In this document: positions 48,399 through 56,533 of the stretch, in pieces
Layout of the letters: the number at the start of each line of letters is the position of its first letter
Numbering within the stretch: the first letter of the stretch is position 1
Assembly (NCBI RefSeq): GCF_024806835.1
Contig: NZ_JANTYU010000005.1
Coordinates: 118,028-182,027 of the forward strand
DNA length: 64,000 nt
Reading direction: 5' to 3'
Source of the DNA: Xanthomonas sp. 3793
GTDB lineage: Bacteria > Pseudomonadota > Gammaproteobacteria > Xanthomonadales > Xanthomonadaceae
Program-made: the position numbers and the translations under genes
Notes under the pieces: model-generated
Database searches by the model: none
What the model was told of the DNA's origin: nothing
What the model saw: the letters and a program-made list of their open reading frames with translations, nothing else

Positions 48399-49865
48399 AT
48401 GAGCACGATTCAAGATCATGGCTACTTTTCCGGTGGCCAATGGAAACAGTCGTCCGGCAACACCAGCTTCGATGTGTTCGAGCCTTACAGCGGCAAACTG
48501 ATGTCGCATGTTGCCAACTGTGGCGCGGAGGAAGCCAATACCGCCATCGAAGCGGCTCAGCAGGCGTTTCCGGCCTGGGCAGCGATGCCGCCTGCGAAGA
48601 AGGCTGCGTTGTTTCTGAAGGCCGCCGCCATCTATCGCCAACGCTCGGAAGAAATCGCCGATATCCTGTCGCGCGAAACGGGCAGCACCATTTCCTTTGC
48701 GCGCTTCCAGCAAAGCCTGGTCGTCCAGAACCTGGAAGCGGCGGCGGGCTGGATCTACAACCCCAAGGGCGAGACCTTTCCAAGCGATGTCACCGGCCGC
48801 CTGTCCTTCAGCATTCGCCGCCCGCTCGGCGTAATCGCCTGCTTCACGCCCTGGAACGGGGCCAATATCCTGTCGTGGCGTGCAGCGCTTGGGCCGCTCG
48901 CTGCCGGCAATACGGTCATTATCAAACCGTCGGAATTTGCGCCGGTTTCGGCAGGGTTGATGGTTGCGCGCATTACCGAAGAAGCCGGCTTTCCGGCCGG
49001 TGTCATCAACGTCGTGCCGCATGCGCCTGGCGGCGCCGGCGCGATCTCCGATGCGGTGTTCGCATCGGCACATGTGCGTGGTATCAACCTGATCGGCGGC
49101 GTACAGACTGCGCGCATACTGGCCGAGCGTGCCGGGCGCACGCTCAAGCGTACCGTGCTGGAATTGGGCGGCTACAACCCGCTGATCGTGCTGGACGATG
49201 TGGATGTCGATTTCGCAGTGCGCACTGCGACGTTCGGAGCATTCTTCCATCAAGGACAGATCTGCATGAACACGCGCAAGATCATCATTGCACGCAAGCT
49301 GCACGATGAATTCCTTGAAAAGTTCGTCCAGCGCGCCCGCAAGCTCCCCATGGGCGACCCGTCCAATCCTGCCACCCTGATCGGGCCACTGATCAACAAG
49401 GCCGCGATCGAAAAAGTCCATAAAGGTGTGCAGGAAGCCGTCGCGATGGGCGCGCGGATAGAGACAGGCGGGACGTTCGAAGGCCAGGTCTATCAACCGA
49501 CCATCCTGACCAATGTTCCCTATGAGGCGACGATCTCCAATGAAGAGACCTTTGGTCCGGTGGTCATCGTCGAACCCGTTGATAGCGTCGAAGACGCTGT
49601 CAGGGTCGCAAACCGTACCGCGTATGGCCTGGTTGCCTCGATCCTGAGTGGCGACACCTACCGTGGCCTGGAGCTGGCGCCGCGGATCCAGGCCGGCGTG
49701 GTCAACGTCAATACCGCAACCGTCAACGACGAGGCGCATGTGCCGATGGGTGGCGTGCGCGACAGCGGCTGGGGTCGCACCGGGCCGGATTGCATGAACG
49801 ATTTCACCGATACGATCTGGATCAACGCCCGGCACAGCAAGAACGAAGAGCAATACCCGTTCTGA
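48399..49865 (+). CDS. Aldehyde dehydrogenase (benzaldehyde/vanillin dehydrogenase type)
   Basis: 488 residues. Catalytic Glu255 in TVLELGGYNP and Cys289 in GQICMNT, with the FTPWNGANILSW and INVVPHAP segments and PMGGVRDSGWG near the end. The aromatic-aldehyde branch is suggested by overall likeness to vanillin/benzaldehyde dehydrogenases; the acid product is unknown. ATG is 107 bp after the SDR. It probably oxidises the aldehyde produced by the GMC enzyme. Confidence 0.92.
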   Translation: MSTIQDHGYFSGGQWKQSSGNTSFDVFEPYSGKLMSHVANCGAEEANTAIEAAQQAFPAWAAMPPAKKAALFLKAAAIYRQRSEEIADILSRETGSTISFARFQQSLVVQNLEAAAGWIYNPKGETFPSDVTGRLSFSIRRPLGVIACFTPWNGANILSWRAALGPLAAGNTVIIKPSEFAPVSAGLMVARITEEAGFPAGVINVVPHAPGGAGAISDAVFASAHVRGINLIGGVQTARILAERAGRTLKRTVLELGGYNPLIVLDDVDVDFAVRTATFGAFFHQGQICMNTRKIIIARKLHDEFLEKFVQRARKLPMGDPSNPATLIGPLINKAAIEKVHKGVQEAVAMGARIETGGTFEGQVYQPTILTNVPYEATISNEETFGPVVIVEPVDSVEDAVRVANRTAYGLVASILSGDTYRGLELAPRIQAGVVNVNTATVNDEAHVPMGGVRDSGWGRTGPDCMNDFTDTIWINARHSKNEEQYPF

Positions 49866-50049
49866 GCGCAGCGCGACCGGCAGAGCGTCGCACGCGGCGT
49901 CAGGTCGCGGACATGTGGCGCCCACCGCCAGCGCGGTGCGTGCCGCACCGCGCACTGAGCAGGTGTTGTGTTGGCCGCCCCTCGGGCGGAAGGCACAGCA
50001 CCACCGCGTCGCTTGCGTTGCGTACCTAATTGACTTTCAAGGAACCGAC

Positions 50050-50796
50050 ATGACACCGATGAAATTGAGCCACGATGGCCGCGTTGCCGTCGTGACAGGC
50101 GCCGCCCGCGGGATTGGTCAGGCCATTGCAGTCAAGCTCGCCGCGCATGGTGCCCGGCTGGTGCTGGTGGACATCGAGCAAGCACACGACACCGCCGGCA
50201 TGCTCGGCGGCGACAGCCTGATCGTTACCGGCGATGTCACCAGCGCTGCGGATTGGGAGCGGATCGACCAGCAGGTACAGCACCGCTTCGGCCGCACCGA
50301 CATCGTGGTGAACAATGCCGGCATCGGCAGCCCGAAGCTGATCGACGAGCTTGACTGGGAGCAATGGAAAAGGACCTTCTCCATCAATCTCGACGCGCAC
50401 TTTCTGAGCGCCAAACAGTTCGTGCCTCAGATGCGCAAGAACAACTGGGGCAGGTTCGTCAACATATCGTCCAACTCCATCGGACTGGCCATCCCGGGCA
50501 TGAGCCACTACATGGCCTCGAAGATGGGAGTCATCGGGTTCGTGCGGGGATTGGCCAACGATGTTGCCGATTCCGGCATCACCGTCAATGCGGTGCTCCC
50601 CTCCATCACCAATACGCGCCTGACCCGGGAGATGCCCGAGCAGGAGAAACGCCAGACCTGGCAGCACCAGGCGATCAAGCGTTTTGCCGAGCCTGAGGAT
50701 ATCGCCGGCTCGGTCTGTTTTCTGACCAGCGACGATGCAGCGTTCATTACTGGCCAGGCGCTTCCGGTGGACGGCGGGCAGTACAAGATTTCCTGA
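50050..50796 (+). CDS. Short-chain dehydrogenase/reductase (FabG-like)
   Basis: 248 residues. TGAARGIGQA cofactor loop, NNAGIGSP, catalytic Ser in NISSNSIG, and Tyr-x3-Lys in HYMASKMG; C-terminal TGQALPVDGGQYK. Different from the SDR at 47524 and with the usual classical length. AAGGA lies close before the ATG at 50050; the longer frame beginning at 49915 is not supported. In a pathway with a decarboxylase-like enzyme it could reduce or oxidise a ring hydroxyl or keto group. Confidence 0.92.
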   Translation: MTPMKLSHDGRVAVVTGAARGIGQAIAVKLAAHGARLVLVDIEQAHDTAGMLGGDSLIVTGDVTSAADWERIDQQVQHRFGRTDIVVNNAGIGSPKLIDELDWEQWKRTFSINLDAHFLSAKQFVPQMRKNNWGRFVNISSNSIGLAIPGMSHYMASKMGVIGFVRGLANDVADSGITVNAVLPSITNTRLTREMPEQEKRQTWQHQAIKRFAEPEDIAGSVCFLTSDDAAFITGQALPVDGGQYKIS

Positions 50797-50910
50797 GCAG
50801 CCCGCCCTTCTCGCCACCGATCAGGTGACGACCCTTCGGATGCTCGACGCCAGGCCGCGCCGATTCATCCAGCGCTGCGCGTCGCGGCGTATGCCAATCA
50901 GGGAGCCATC

Positions 50911-51840
50911 ATGTCATTCAACAAGATCGACACGCACCAGCACTTCTTCCCCAAGGCCTATGTCGACGCGGTCGGCATGGACGTGCTTGCAGCGCAGATG
51001 CCGAACAAGCGTGCACCAGAATGGTCGCCTGACAAGGCGATCGCCATGATGGACGCCGCCGGCATCGCCGAAGGCATCCTGTCGGTCTCCTCGGTCCCGA
51101 TGACGGACCATCAGGGAACGATCGCACGCGGCTGCAATGACGCTGCGGCCGATCTACGCCAGAAATATCCAGGCCGTTTTGGTGCGTTTGCCAGCCTGCC
51201 CTTGCCCGACATGGACGCCAGCCTTGCCGAAGCCGCCTATGCCCTGGATACGCTCAAGGCCGACGGTTTCATCGTGTTCACAAGTTACGAGGGAGCCTAC
51301 CTTGGGGACGAACGGTTCACCCCGCTGTGGGAAGAACTCGACCGCCGTGGCGCGGTGGTGCTGATTCATCCCAACGAGCCGTCCTACAGCTTGCCCCGCG
51401 TTGCGCCGGCGTCCGTGCTGGAATTTCCGTTCGAAACCACGCGGACCGCGACAAGCCTGATCATCACCGGGGTTCTGTCGCGCTTTCCCGGGATCCGTTT
51501 CATCCTGTCGCACGCAGGCGGTGCGCTGCCGTTCCTGTTCCCGCGCATCGCGCTCAGCCTGCAGATGATGCCGGGCGTCATCGACCGGATCGGCGACCCT
51601 GCCAGCGCATTTCGGGCGTTCTATTACGACACCGCACTGGCGGCGGGCGCGGCGACGTTTGCCGCCCTGGCCCAGGTGGCAGATCCTGAGCGCATCGTCT
51701 TCGGGACCGATTTCCCGATGGCACCGGACTTCGGACTCGACACGTTCAGCGCGGCGCTGGAAGCCATGGACGTCACCGGGCTGTCGCGTCCGGCGATCTA
51801 CCGCCAGAACGCAGCTCGCCTGCTTGGAAGAACGCCGTGA
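50911..51840 (+). CDS. ACMSD-type amidohydrolase (decarboxylase-like)
   Basis: 309 residues of the amidohydrolase superfamily. Metal ligands: H9 and H11 (DTHQHFFP), H153 (LIHPNEP), H201 (LSHAGG) and D267 (FGTDFP), the pattern of aminocarboxymuconate-semialdehyde decarboxylase and related gamma-resorcylate and 6-methylsalicylate decarboxylases. It therefore probably removes a carboxyl group from an aromatic or related acid, though some members hydrolyse esters or lactones. 114 bp after the SDR; likely acts after the aldehyde dehydrogenase. Confidence 0.9.
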   Translation: MSFNKIDTHQHFFPKAYVDAVGMDVLAAQMPNKRAPEWSPDKAIAMMDAAGIAEGILSVSSVPMTDHQGTIARGCNDAAADLRQKYPGRFGAFASLPLPDMDASLAEAAYALDTLKADGFIVFTSYEGAYLGDERFTPLWEELDRRGAVVLIHPNEPSYSLPRVAPASVLEFPFETTRTATSLIITGVLSRFPGIRFILSHAGGALPFLFPRIALSLQMMPGVIDRIGDPASAFRAFYYDTALAAGAATFAALAQVADPERIVFGTDFPMAPDFGLDTFSAALEAMDVTGLSRPAIYRQNAARLLGRTP

Positions 51841-51942
51841 TGCTTGCTGGTCACCTGCCGCCGGACGCACTGTCACATGGCAGGTGGGGGTGTGCGCACT
51901 GCGTTGCAAATTGGCTGTACAACTCGACCAAGAGGATTTTCG

Positions 51943-52989
51943 ATGGAAATCGGAATCGACAGTTTTGCCGCGACCATCCCCAACCCTGCGACAGGACAGA
52001 TGGTATCGCCCACCGAGCGGATGGCTGCCCTGCTTGCAGAGGTGGAAACTGCCGATCGCGCCGGGCTCGACGTCTTCGGTATCGGCGAACATCACCGTCG
52101 GGAGTTTCTGGATTCCGCGCCCACGGTCATTCTTGCGGCGGCGGCGGCACGCACGCAACGCATCCGGCTCGCCAGTGCCGTCACGGTGCTCAGTGCAGCT
52201 GATCCGGTGCGGGTTTTCCAGGAGTTCGCAACGATCGATCTGATCGCCAAGGGGCGCGCAGAGATCGTCGTGGGGCGCGGCTCCTTCGGCGAAGCCTATC
52301 CCTTGTTCGGCTTTGCAATGGAAGACTACGACGCGCTGTTCGCCGAGAAGCTCGACCTGTTGTTGAAACTGCGCGCCGACACCCACCTCACCTGGCGCGG
52401 ACGCTTTCGACCACCGCTCAATGGCCAGGGCATCTTCCCGCGACCGCAACAGGCAACGATGCCGATCTGGCTTGGCGTTGGCGGCACGCCGCAATCGTTC
52501 GTTCGCGCGGGCAGCCTGGGTTTGCCACTGATGGTGGCGATCATCGGTGGCAGCTTCGAGCGCTTTCGTCCGCTCGTCGATCTGTACCGGGAAGCAGGCC
52601 GCAACGCGGGGCATGCACCCGATGTCCTCAAGGTTGGCATCCACGCCATGGGTTTTGTGGGCGACACCGACGCCGATGCGCGAGATGCGTTTTTCCCGGG
52701 TTGGGCACACATGTTTACCGAGATAGGCCGCGAGCGGGGCTGGTCGACCGCCACACGCGCTCAGTTCGACGCGATGTGCGGCCCTGGCGGTGCCTTTCTC
52801 ATCGGCGACCCGCATACGGTGCGCGAGAAGATTCTTGCTGCAAACGCAGCGCTCAGCGGTATTGCGCGCCTTACCTTCCAGATGAGCTCGGCCATGCTGC
52901 AGACCGAGGCCATGCAACGTTCAATCGTGTTGCTGGGCACCGAGGTGGCGCCTGCCATCAAGGCCGTCCTTGCTCAACCGCGGATATAG
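51943..52989 (+). CDS. Luciferase-like (LLM class) flavin-dependent oxidoreductase
   Basis: 348 residues of the bacterial-luciferase-like TIM barrel: MEIGIDSFAATIP, then GIGEHHRREFLDSAP, DLIAKGRAEIVVGRGSF, and a late VREKILAANAAL. Uses reduced FMN for oxygenation or hydride transfer; the substrate is unknown. AGAGGA precedes the ATG at 51943. Its 3' end overlaps the convergent LysR gene by 16 bp. Last gene of the catabolic set. Confidence 0.88.
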   Translation: MEIGIDSFAATIPNPATGQMVSPTERMAALLAEVETADRAGLDVFGIGEHHRREFLDSAPTVILAAAAARTQRIRLASAVTVLSAADPVRVFQEFATIDLIAKGRAEIVVGRGSFGEAYPLFGFAMEDYDALFAEKLDLLLKLRADTHLTWRGRFRPPLNGQGIFPRPQQATMPIWLGVGGTPQSFVRAGSLGLPLMVAIIGGSFERFRPLVDLYREAGRNAGHAPDVLKVGIHAMGFVGDTDADARDAFFPGWAHMFTEIGRERGWSTATRAQFDAMCGPGGAFLIGDPHTVREKILAANAALSGIARLTFQMSSAMLQTEAMQRSIVLLGTEVAPAIKAVLAQPRI

Positions 52990-53933
52990 CCTTGCGTGGC
53001 TTGTCGCAAGGCTTCTCGCTCGATGAGCAAATCCACAAATGCACGCACCTTGGACGGGCGATACCGTGCAGCAGGAAATACCGCATGGATGCCTCCGGAC
53101 GGCAGGCACCAATGCGGAAGCACCTCAATCAGACGCCCTGCGGCGAGGTCGTTAGCAACCACATAGTCTGGAAGCACGGACAGCCCGGCGCCCTGACACA
53201 CCGCTTCGCGCACAGCCATCGTGGCATCGAGAAAAATGGATGCCTGCACGTGCACCACCTGGGTGTGCTGCTGGTCCGAGGAGAAGGTCCATCGCAAATG
53301 ATCATGCAACGCAGTGTTGGCGACGAAGGGTAACGAGACGATGTCGGCCGGGCTCTGGAGCGTTGCAAGCTCTGCTGCCATGGATGAGGAAGCGACAAGC
53401 AGCTGGCGGAAGGTACCGATTTTTCGCGCTTGTTCGCTTGTTTCGGCCAGCCATCCGACACGGATGGCAACCTCGATGTTCCTGGACATCAAATCCAGCG
53501 TCTGGTCGCTGAGCATGGCATCTACCTTGCAGGCGGGGTAGCGCTTAGTGAATGCAGCGATCGCAGGCACAACCACTCCCACGCCATAGTCGAACGGTGC
53601 GGTAAGCCGCAACACGCCCGATGGCTCGGCAGATCGATCGGCCAAACCGTCAAATGCATGCTCCGCCTGGCGCAGGATCAACGCACAGCGCTCGTAGAAC
53701 TCCTGCCCCACCTCGGTGGCTTGCACCTTACGCGTGGTACGCACCAGTAGAGAGGTCCGAAACTCGTGTTCCAGTCGGGCGACCTGTTGGCTCACTACCG
53801 CCTTGGTGATGCCCAGGCGCTCGGCCGCCGCGGTGAACGACCCGGTTTCCACCACGGCGACGAAGTAGGCCAGGCGACGAAGATTGCCAAGGTCGCCTGG
53901 CCTGTCCCCCGCTTGATTGGATGCTTTCAACAT
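52974..53933 (-). CDS. LysR-family transcriptional regulator
   Basis: 319 residues. HTH SFTAAAERLGITKAVVSQQV, RLEHEFRTSLLVRTTRK following; substrate domain of the DmlR type (PSGVLRLTAPFDYGVGVVVP; DLMSRNIEVAIRVGWL). Divergent from the DsbA-like gene at 54012, with an inverted repeat across its own start codon. Its 3' end runs 16 bp into the luciferase-like gene. The three-gene DsbA/MBL/NTF2 operon is its likely target. Confidence 0.92.
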   Translation of the reverse strand: MLKASNQAGDRPGDLGNLRRLAYFVAVVETGSFTAAAERLGITKAVVSQQVARLEHEFRTSLLVRTTRKVQATEVGQEFYERCALILRQAEHAFDGLADRSAEPSGVLRLTAPFDYGVGVVVPAIAAFTKRYPACKVDAMLSDQTLDLMSRNIEVAIRVGWLAETSEQARKIGTFRQLLVASSSMAAELATLQSPADIVSLPFVANTALHDHLRWTFSSDQQHTQVVHVQASIFLDATMAVREAVCQGAGLSVLPDYVVANDLAAGRLIEVLPHWCLPSGGIHAVFPAARYRPSKVRAFVDLLIEREALRQATQGYIRG

Positions 53934-53955
53934 ACGATGTATTTATCACGTATGT
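53930..53955. promoter_or_regulatory. Inverted repeat between LysR and DsbA-like genes
   Basis: ACATACG and CGTATGT are perfectly complementary across 12 bases, in an AT-rich patch unlike the surrounding DNA. It covers the start of the LysR gene, suggesting autoregulation and control of the divergent operon. Confidence 0.55.
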
Positions 53956-54011
53956 ATTTATCGATCAATTATGGGTCTCTAGGATGTGTCCGGCAGTCAC
54001 AAGGAATGCCC

Positions 54012-54650
54012 ATGAACACCACCTTGCACTATCTGTTCGACCCGTTATGCGGCTGGTGCTATGGCGCAGCGGCGACCGTTTCCGCACTGGCCGCCGAGCC
54101 CGGCATCGCGATCGAGCTTCGGCCTTCCGGTTTGTTCGCCGGCATGGGTGCGCGGGCGATGGGCGATCACTTCGCCGGCTTTGCCTGGGCTAACGATCAA
54201 CGCATTGAACATCTGACCGGGCAGCGCTTCACCGAACGTTATCGCCAGGAGGTTCTCGGCGATCGCCAGCAGCGCTTCGATAGTGGTGCAGCCACATTGG
54301 CGCTGACCGCTGTGTCCCTGGCAGCACCGGCACAGCAACTGAAGACGCTGACGGCCATTCAGCAGGCTCGCTACGTGGACGGGAAAGACGTGACCACCAC
54401 TGCCGGGCTGGTCAGGCTTCTGGAAGAGCTGCACCTTGCGGACGCCGCCACGCGGCTGGCGCAGGCAGATGCACAGCTTCTGGCCGCGAATCGAACGCGC
54501 ATCGAAGGTGCGCAAGCGCTGATGCGTGAGTTCGGCGCCCAAGGCGTACCGACGTTCATCGCTGAATCCGGCGGGAAGCGATGGCTGATAGACGCACATG
54601 CCGCCTACACCGATCCAAGTGCATTCAAACGTCAACTTCAGGCCGCTTGA
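54012..54650 (+). CDS. DsbA-family thioredoxin-fold protein
   Basis: 212 residues beginning MNTTLHYLFDPLCGWCYGAA: the active site is Cys13-Gly-Trp-Cys16, close to the CPWC of FrnE/cytosolic DsbA-like oxidoreductases. A long helical insertion and a cis-Pro segment GAQGVPTFIAESG follow. No signal peptide, so cytoplasmic. AAGGA is six bases upstream of the ATG at 54012 (the ATG at 54006 is too close). Followed by the exported MBL-fold gene; it may keep a thiol partner in shape or act on glutathione-linked substrate. Confidence 0.88.
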   Translation: MNTTLHYLFDPLCGWCYGAAATVSALAAEPGIAIELRPSGLFAGMGARAMGDHFAGFAWANDQRIEHLTGQRFTERYRQEVLGDRQQRFDSGAATLALTAVSLAAPAQQLKTLTAIQQARYVDGKDVTTTAGLVRLLEELHLADAATRLAQADAQLLAANRTRIEGAQALMREFGAQGVPTFIAESGGKRWLIDAHAAYTDPSAFKRQLQAA

Positions 54651-54685
54651 AGACAACGCTTCATCTCTCCTAAAAGGAACGGATC

Positions 54686-55585
54686 ATGACCACACGCAGA
54701 GAAGTCATTAAAACCATTGCCGTGGCAGGTATCGCCTCAGCTGCCCCTTCCGTCAACAGCGCCATGGCCGCACAGGCGCCCTTAAAGCTGCAGCACTTTC
54801 CCGCGGGTGAGAACGGGTTTTTCCGTGCCCCGGTCCTGATCTCCGGCAAGCGCGACGCCGTGCTGGTCGATGGCGGCTTCACGCTACCCGATGGCAAGGC
54901 GCTGGTTGATGCAATCAAGGCCGGTGGCAAGACACTGACCACGATTTACGTCAGCCAAAGCGACCCTGACTATTACTTCAGCCTGGGCCCGATCAAGGCT
55001 GCGTTTCCCGATGCGCGCATCATCGCGGCATCTGCCACCGTCGCGGCCATCAAGAGCAGCGTCGAGAAGAAGCTTGCGACCTGGGGGCCCCAGCTCAAGG
55101 ACAACGGGCCGCAGACGCTTGCAGACATCGTGATGCCGGACGCATTCGACGGCAACGCGCTCTCGCTGGAAGGCCAGTCCATCGCCATCGTGGATGCAGA
55201 CGGCCTGGCCAACCGCCGTTACCTCGCGCTCAAATCGCTGGACGCGATCTTCGGTGGCGTGCTGGTGTTCTCTGGGGTGCATGTATGGACAGCCGACACA
55301 CCGAGTGCCCAGGGCCGCCAGGCCTGGATCAAGACACTCGATGCAATGGCGGCCCGCAAACCGGCGGTGGTGATTCCTGGACATATGGCACCGGGCGCAG
55401 CGACCGACGCCTCGGCGATCCGCTACACGCGCGATTACCTGCTGGCATTCGAGGAAGAGCTGGGCAAGGCATCCGATAGTGCCGCGCTCATCGAGGCCAT
55501 GACCAAGCGCTATCCGGGAGCCGGCATGGGCACGGCACTGCAGATTGGTGCCAAGGTCGCCAAGGGTGAGATGAAGTGGGGTTGA
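54686..55585 (+). CDS. Exported MBL-fold protein with degenerate metal motif
   Basis: 299 residues. The N-terminus TTRREVIKTIAVAGIASAAP has an RR pair like a twin-arginine signal. The body is metallo-beta-lactamase-like (FRAPVLISGKRDAVLVDGGF, then IYVSQSDPDYYFSLGPIK, VVIPGHMAPGA). In place of HxHxDH the segment reads SQSDPDYY, so only the acid at the DH position and the later GHM remain. It is probably a member of the known MBL-fold subgroup that lacks two or more zinc ligands. Lies 35 bp after the DsbA-like gene, and the next gene follows by 4 bp. Confidence 0.82.
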   Translation: MTTRREVIKTIAVAGIASAAPSVNSAMAAQAPLKLQHFPAGENGFFRAPVLISGKRDAVLVDGGFTLPDGKALVDAIKAGGKTLTTIYVSQSDPDYYFSLGPIKAAFPDARIIAASATVAAIKSSVEKKLATWGPQLKDNGPQTLADIVMPDAFDGNALSLEGQSIAIVDADGLANRRYLALKSLDAIFGGVLVFSGVHVWTADTPSAQGRQAWIKTLDAMAARKPAVVIPGHMAPGAATDASAIRYTRDYLLAFEEELGKASDSAALIEAMTKRYPGAGMGTALQIGAKVAKGEMKWG

Positions 55586-55589
55586 TCCG

Positions 55590-56000
55590 ATGAAGACCAA
55601 TCTGGACATCATCCGAGCAACCTATGAGGGTTCTTCGGAAGACAACGGCAAGCACCTGTCTGCCGCGTTAGCGCCTGACGCCACCTGGACAGAGGCGGCC
55701 GGCTTCCCATACGCAGGGACCTACACCGGTCCGGCAGAAGTCTTCGAGCATGTCTTTCATCGGCTCGCGACCGAGTGGGTGGGCTACAAGGCCGAGGTCC
55801 ACACTTACTTGGCCGACGGGGACTATGTCGCAGCGTTTGGTACCTATTCCGGCACCTACGCCAAGACCGGGAAGTTCATGCGCGCCACCTTCGCGCATCT
55901 GTATCGGCTCAAGGACGGCAAGATCCTGAGCATGGAGCAGTATGTCGATAGCCTGATGGTTCACCAAGCGATCGCAGGAGTCGAAGAACAGCAGGGCTAG
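55590..56000 (+). CDS. NTF2/SnoaL-like small protein
   Basis: 136 residues: MKTNLDIIRATYEGSSEDNG, ALAPDATWTEAAGFPYAGTY, VFEHVFHRLATEW and a last strand KDGKILSMEQYVDSL, the SnoaL/NTF2-like fold. It starts 4 bp after the MBL-fold gene stop, so the three genes are an operon. It is similar in fold, but not obviously in sequence, to the NTF2-like gene at 46945. Function unknown; such proteins often bind or isomerise small cyclic compounds. Confidence 0.85.
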   Translation: MKTNLDIIRATYEGSSEDNGKHLSAALAPDATWTEAAGFPYAGTYTGPAEVFEHVFHRLATEWVGYKAEVHTYLADGDYVAAFGTYSGTYAKTGKFMRATFAHLYRLKDGKILSMEQYVDSLMVHQAIAGVEEQQG

Positions 56001-56031
56001 CAAACCCTCTGCGGATGCGTTGACGCAGGCA

Positions 56032-56066
56032 GTGGTCTTGACGATGTGTCGCATCGTCAAGACCAC
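56032..56066. terminator. Perfect 15-bp inverted repeat after the NTF2-like gene
   Basis: GTGGTCTTGACGATG and CATCGTCAAGACCAC flank TGTCG, 32 bp after the stop codon. A stable hairpin but no T-run follows. The remaining part of the 533-bp gap 56001-56533 holds no gene and should include the xylosidase promoter. Confidence 0.7.
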
Positions 56067-56533
56067 ATTGGAAACACCACGGCCGCGCGCAGCTGGGCCC
56101 GACTCAGCCAGATCACACTGGGCAAGTGATGCCCGCCCGGGATCGCGCTGATGTCTCGCCTGGGCGCTGAGCACTGACTGCTGTGGCGGAAATCGATCAG
56201 CTGCGTCAGGACTGCGGCAGTGATTGCGACCAGGTGCGGCCCCGCTGCCAAGCACTCGTTCCTGCGAAGAGCGCCAGACCGCGCTGCACTCACGCACAGT
56301 CGCGCCACGCTGCCACCGCTACCGCCGCTGCTTGCCTCATGCAACCGATGCGACCGCGAACGAACGCGACTGCGCGCCTGCTGGCGCACGCGGACTCCAG
56401 CTGGCAGCGATGGTTATCCCACGCATTCCGTTATTCTTGAGTTCCGGCGACGACCGCCCGCAGAACGCCTACGCGCAGTCCTTGCGCACGCACGTAGCGC
56501 ATGGGTCGTTGCATACACACATCAGGAGAGACG

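Noticed and set aside
45316..52989. Biosynthesis of patulin itself
   Set aside because: No polyketide synthase or P450 is present and similarity is only at enzyme-class level.
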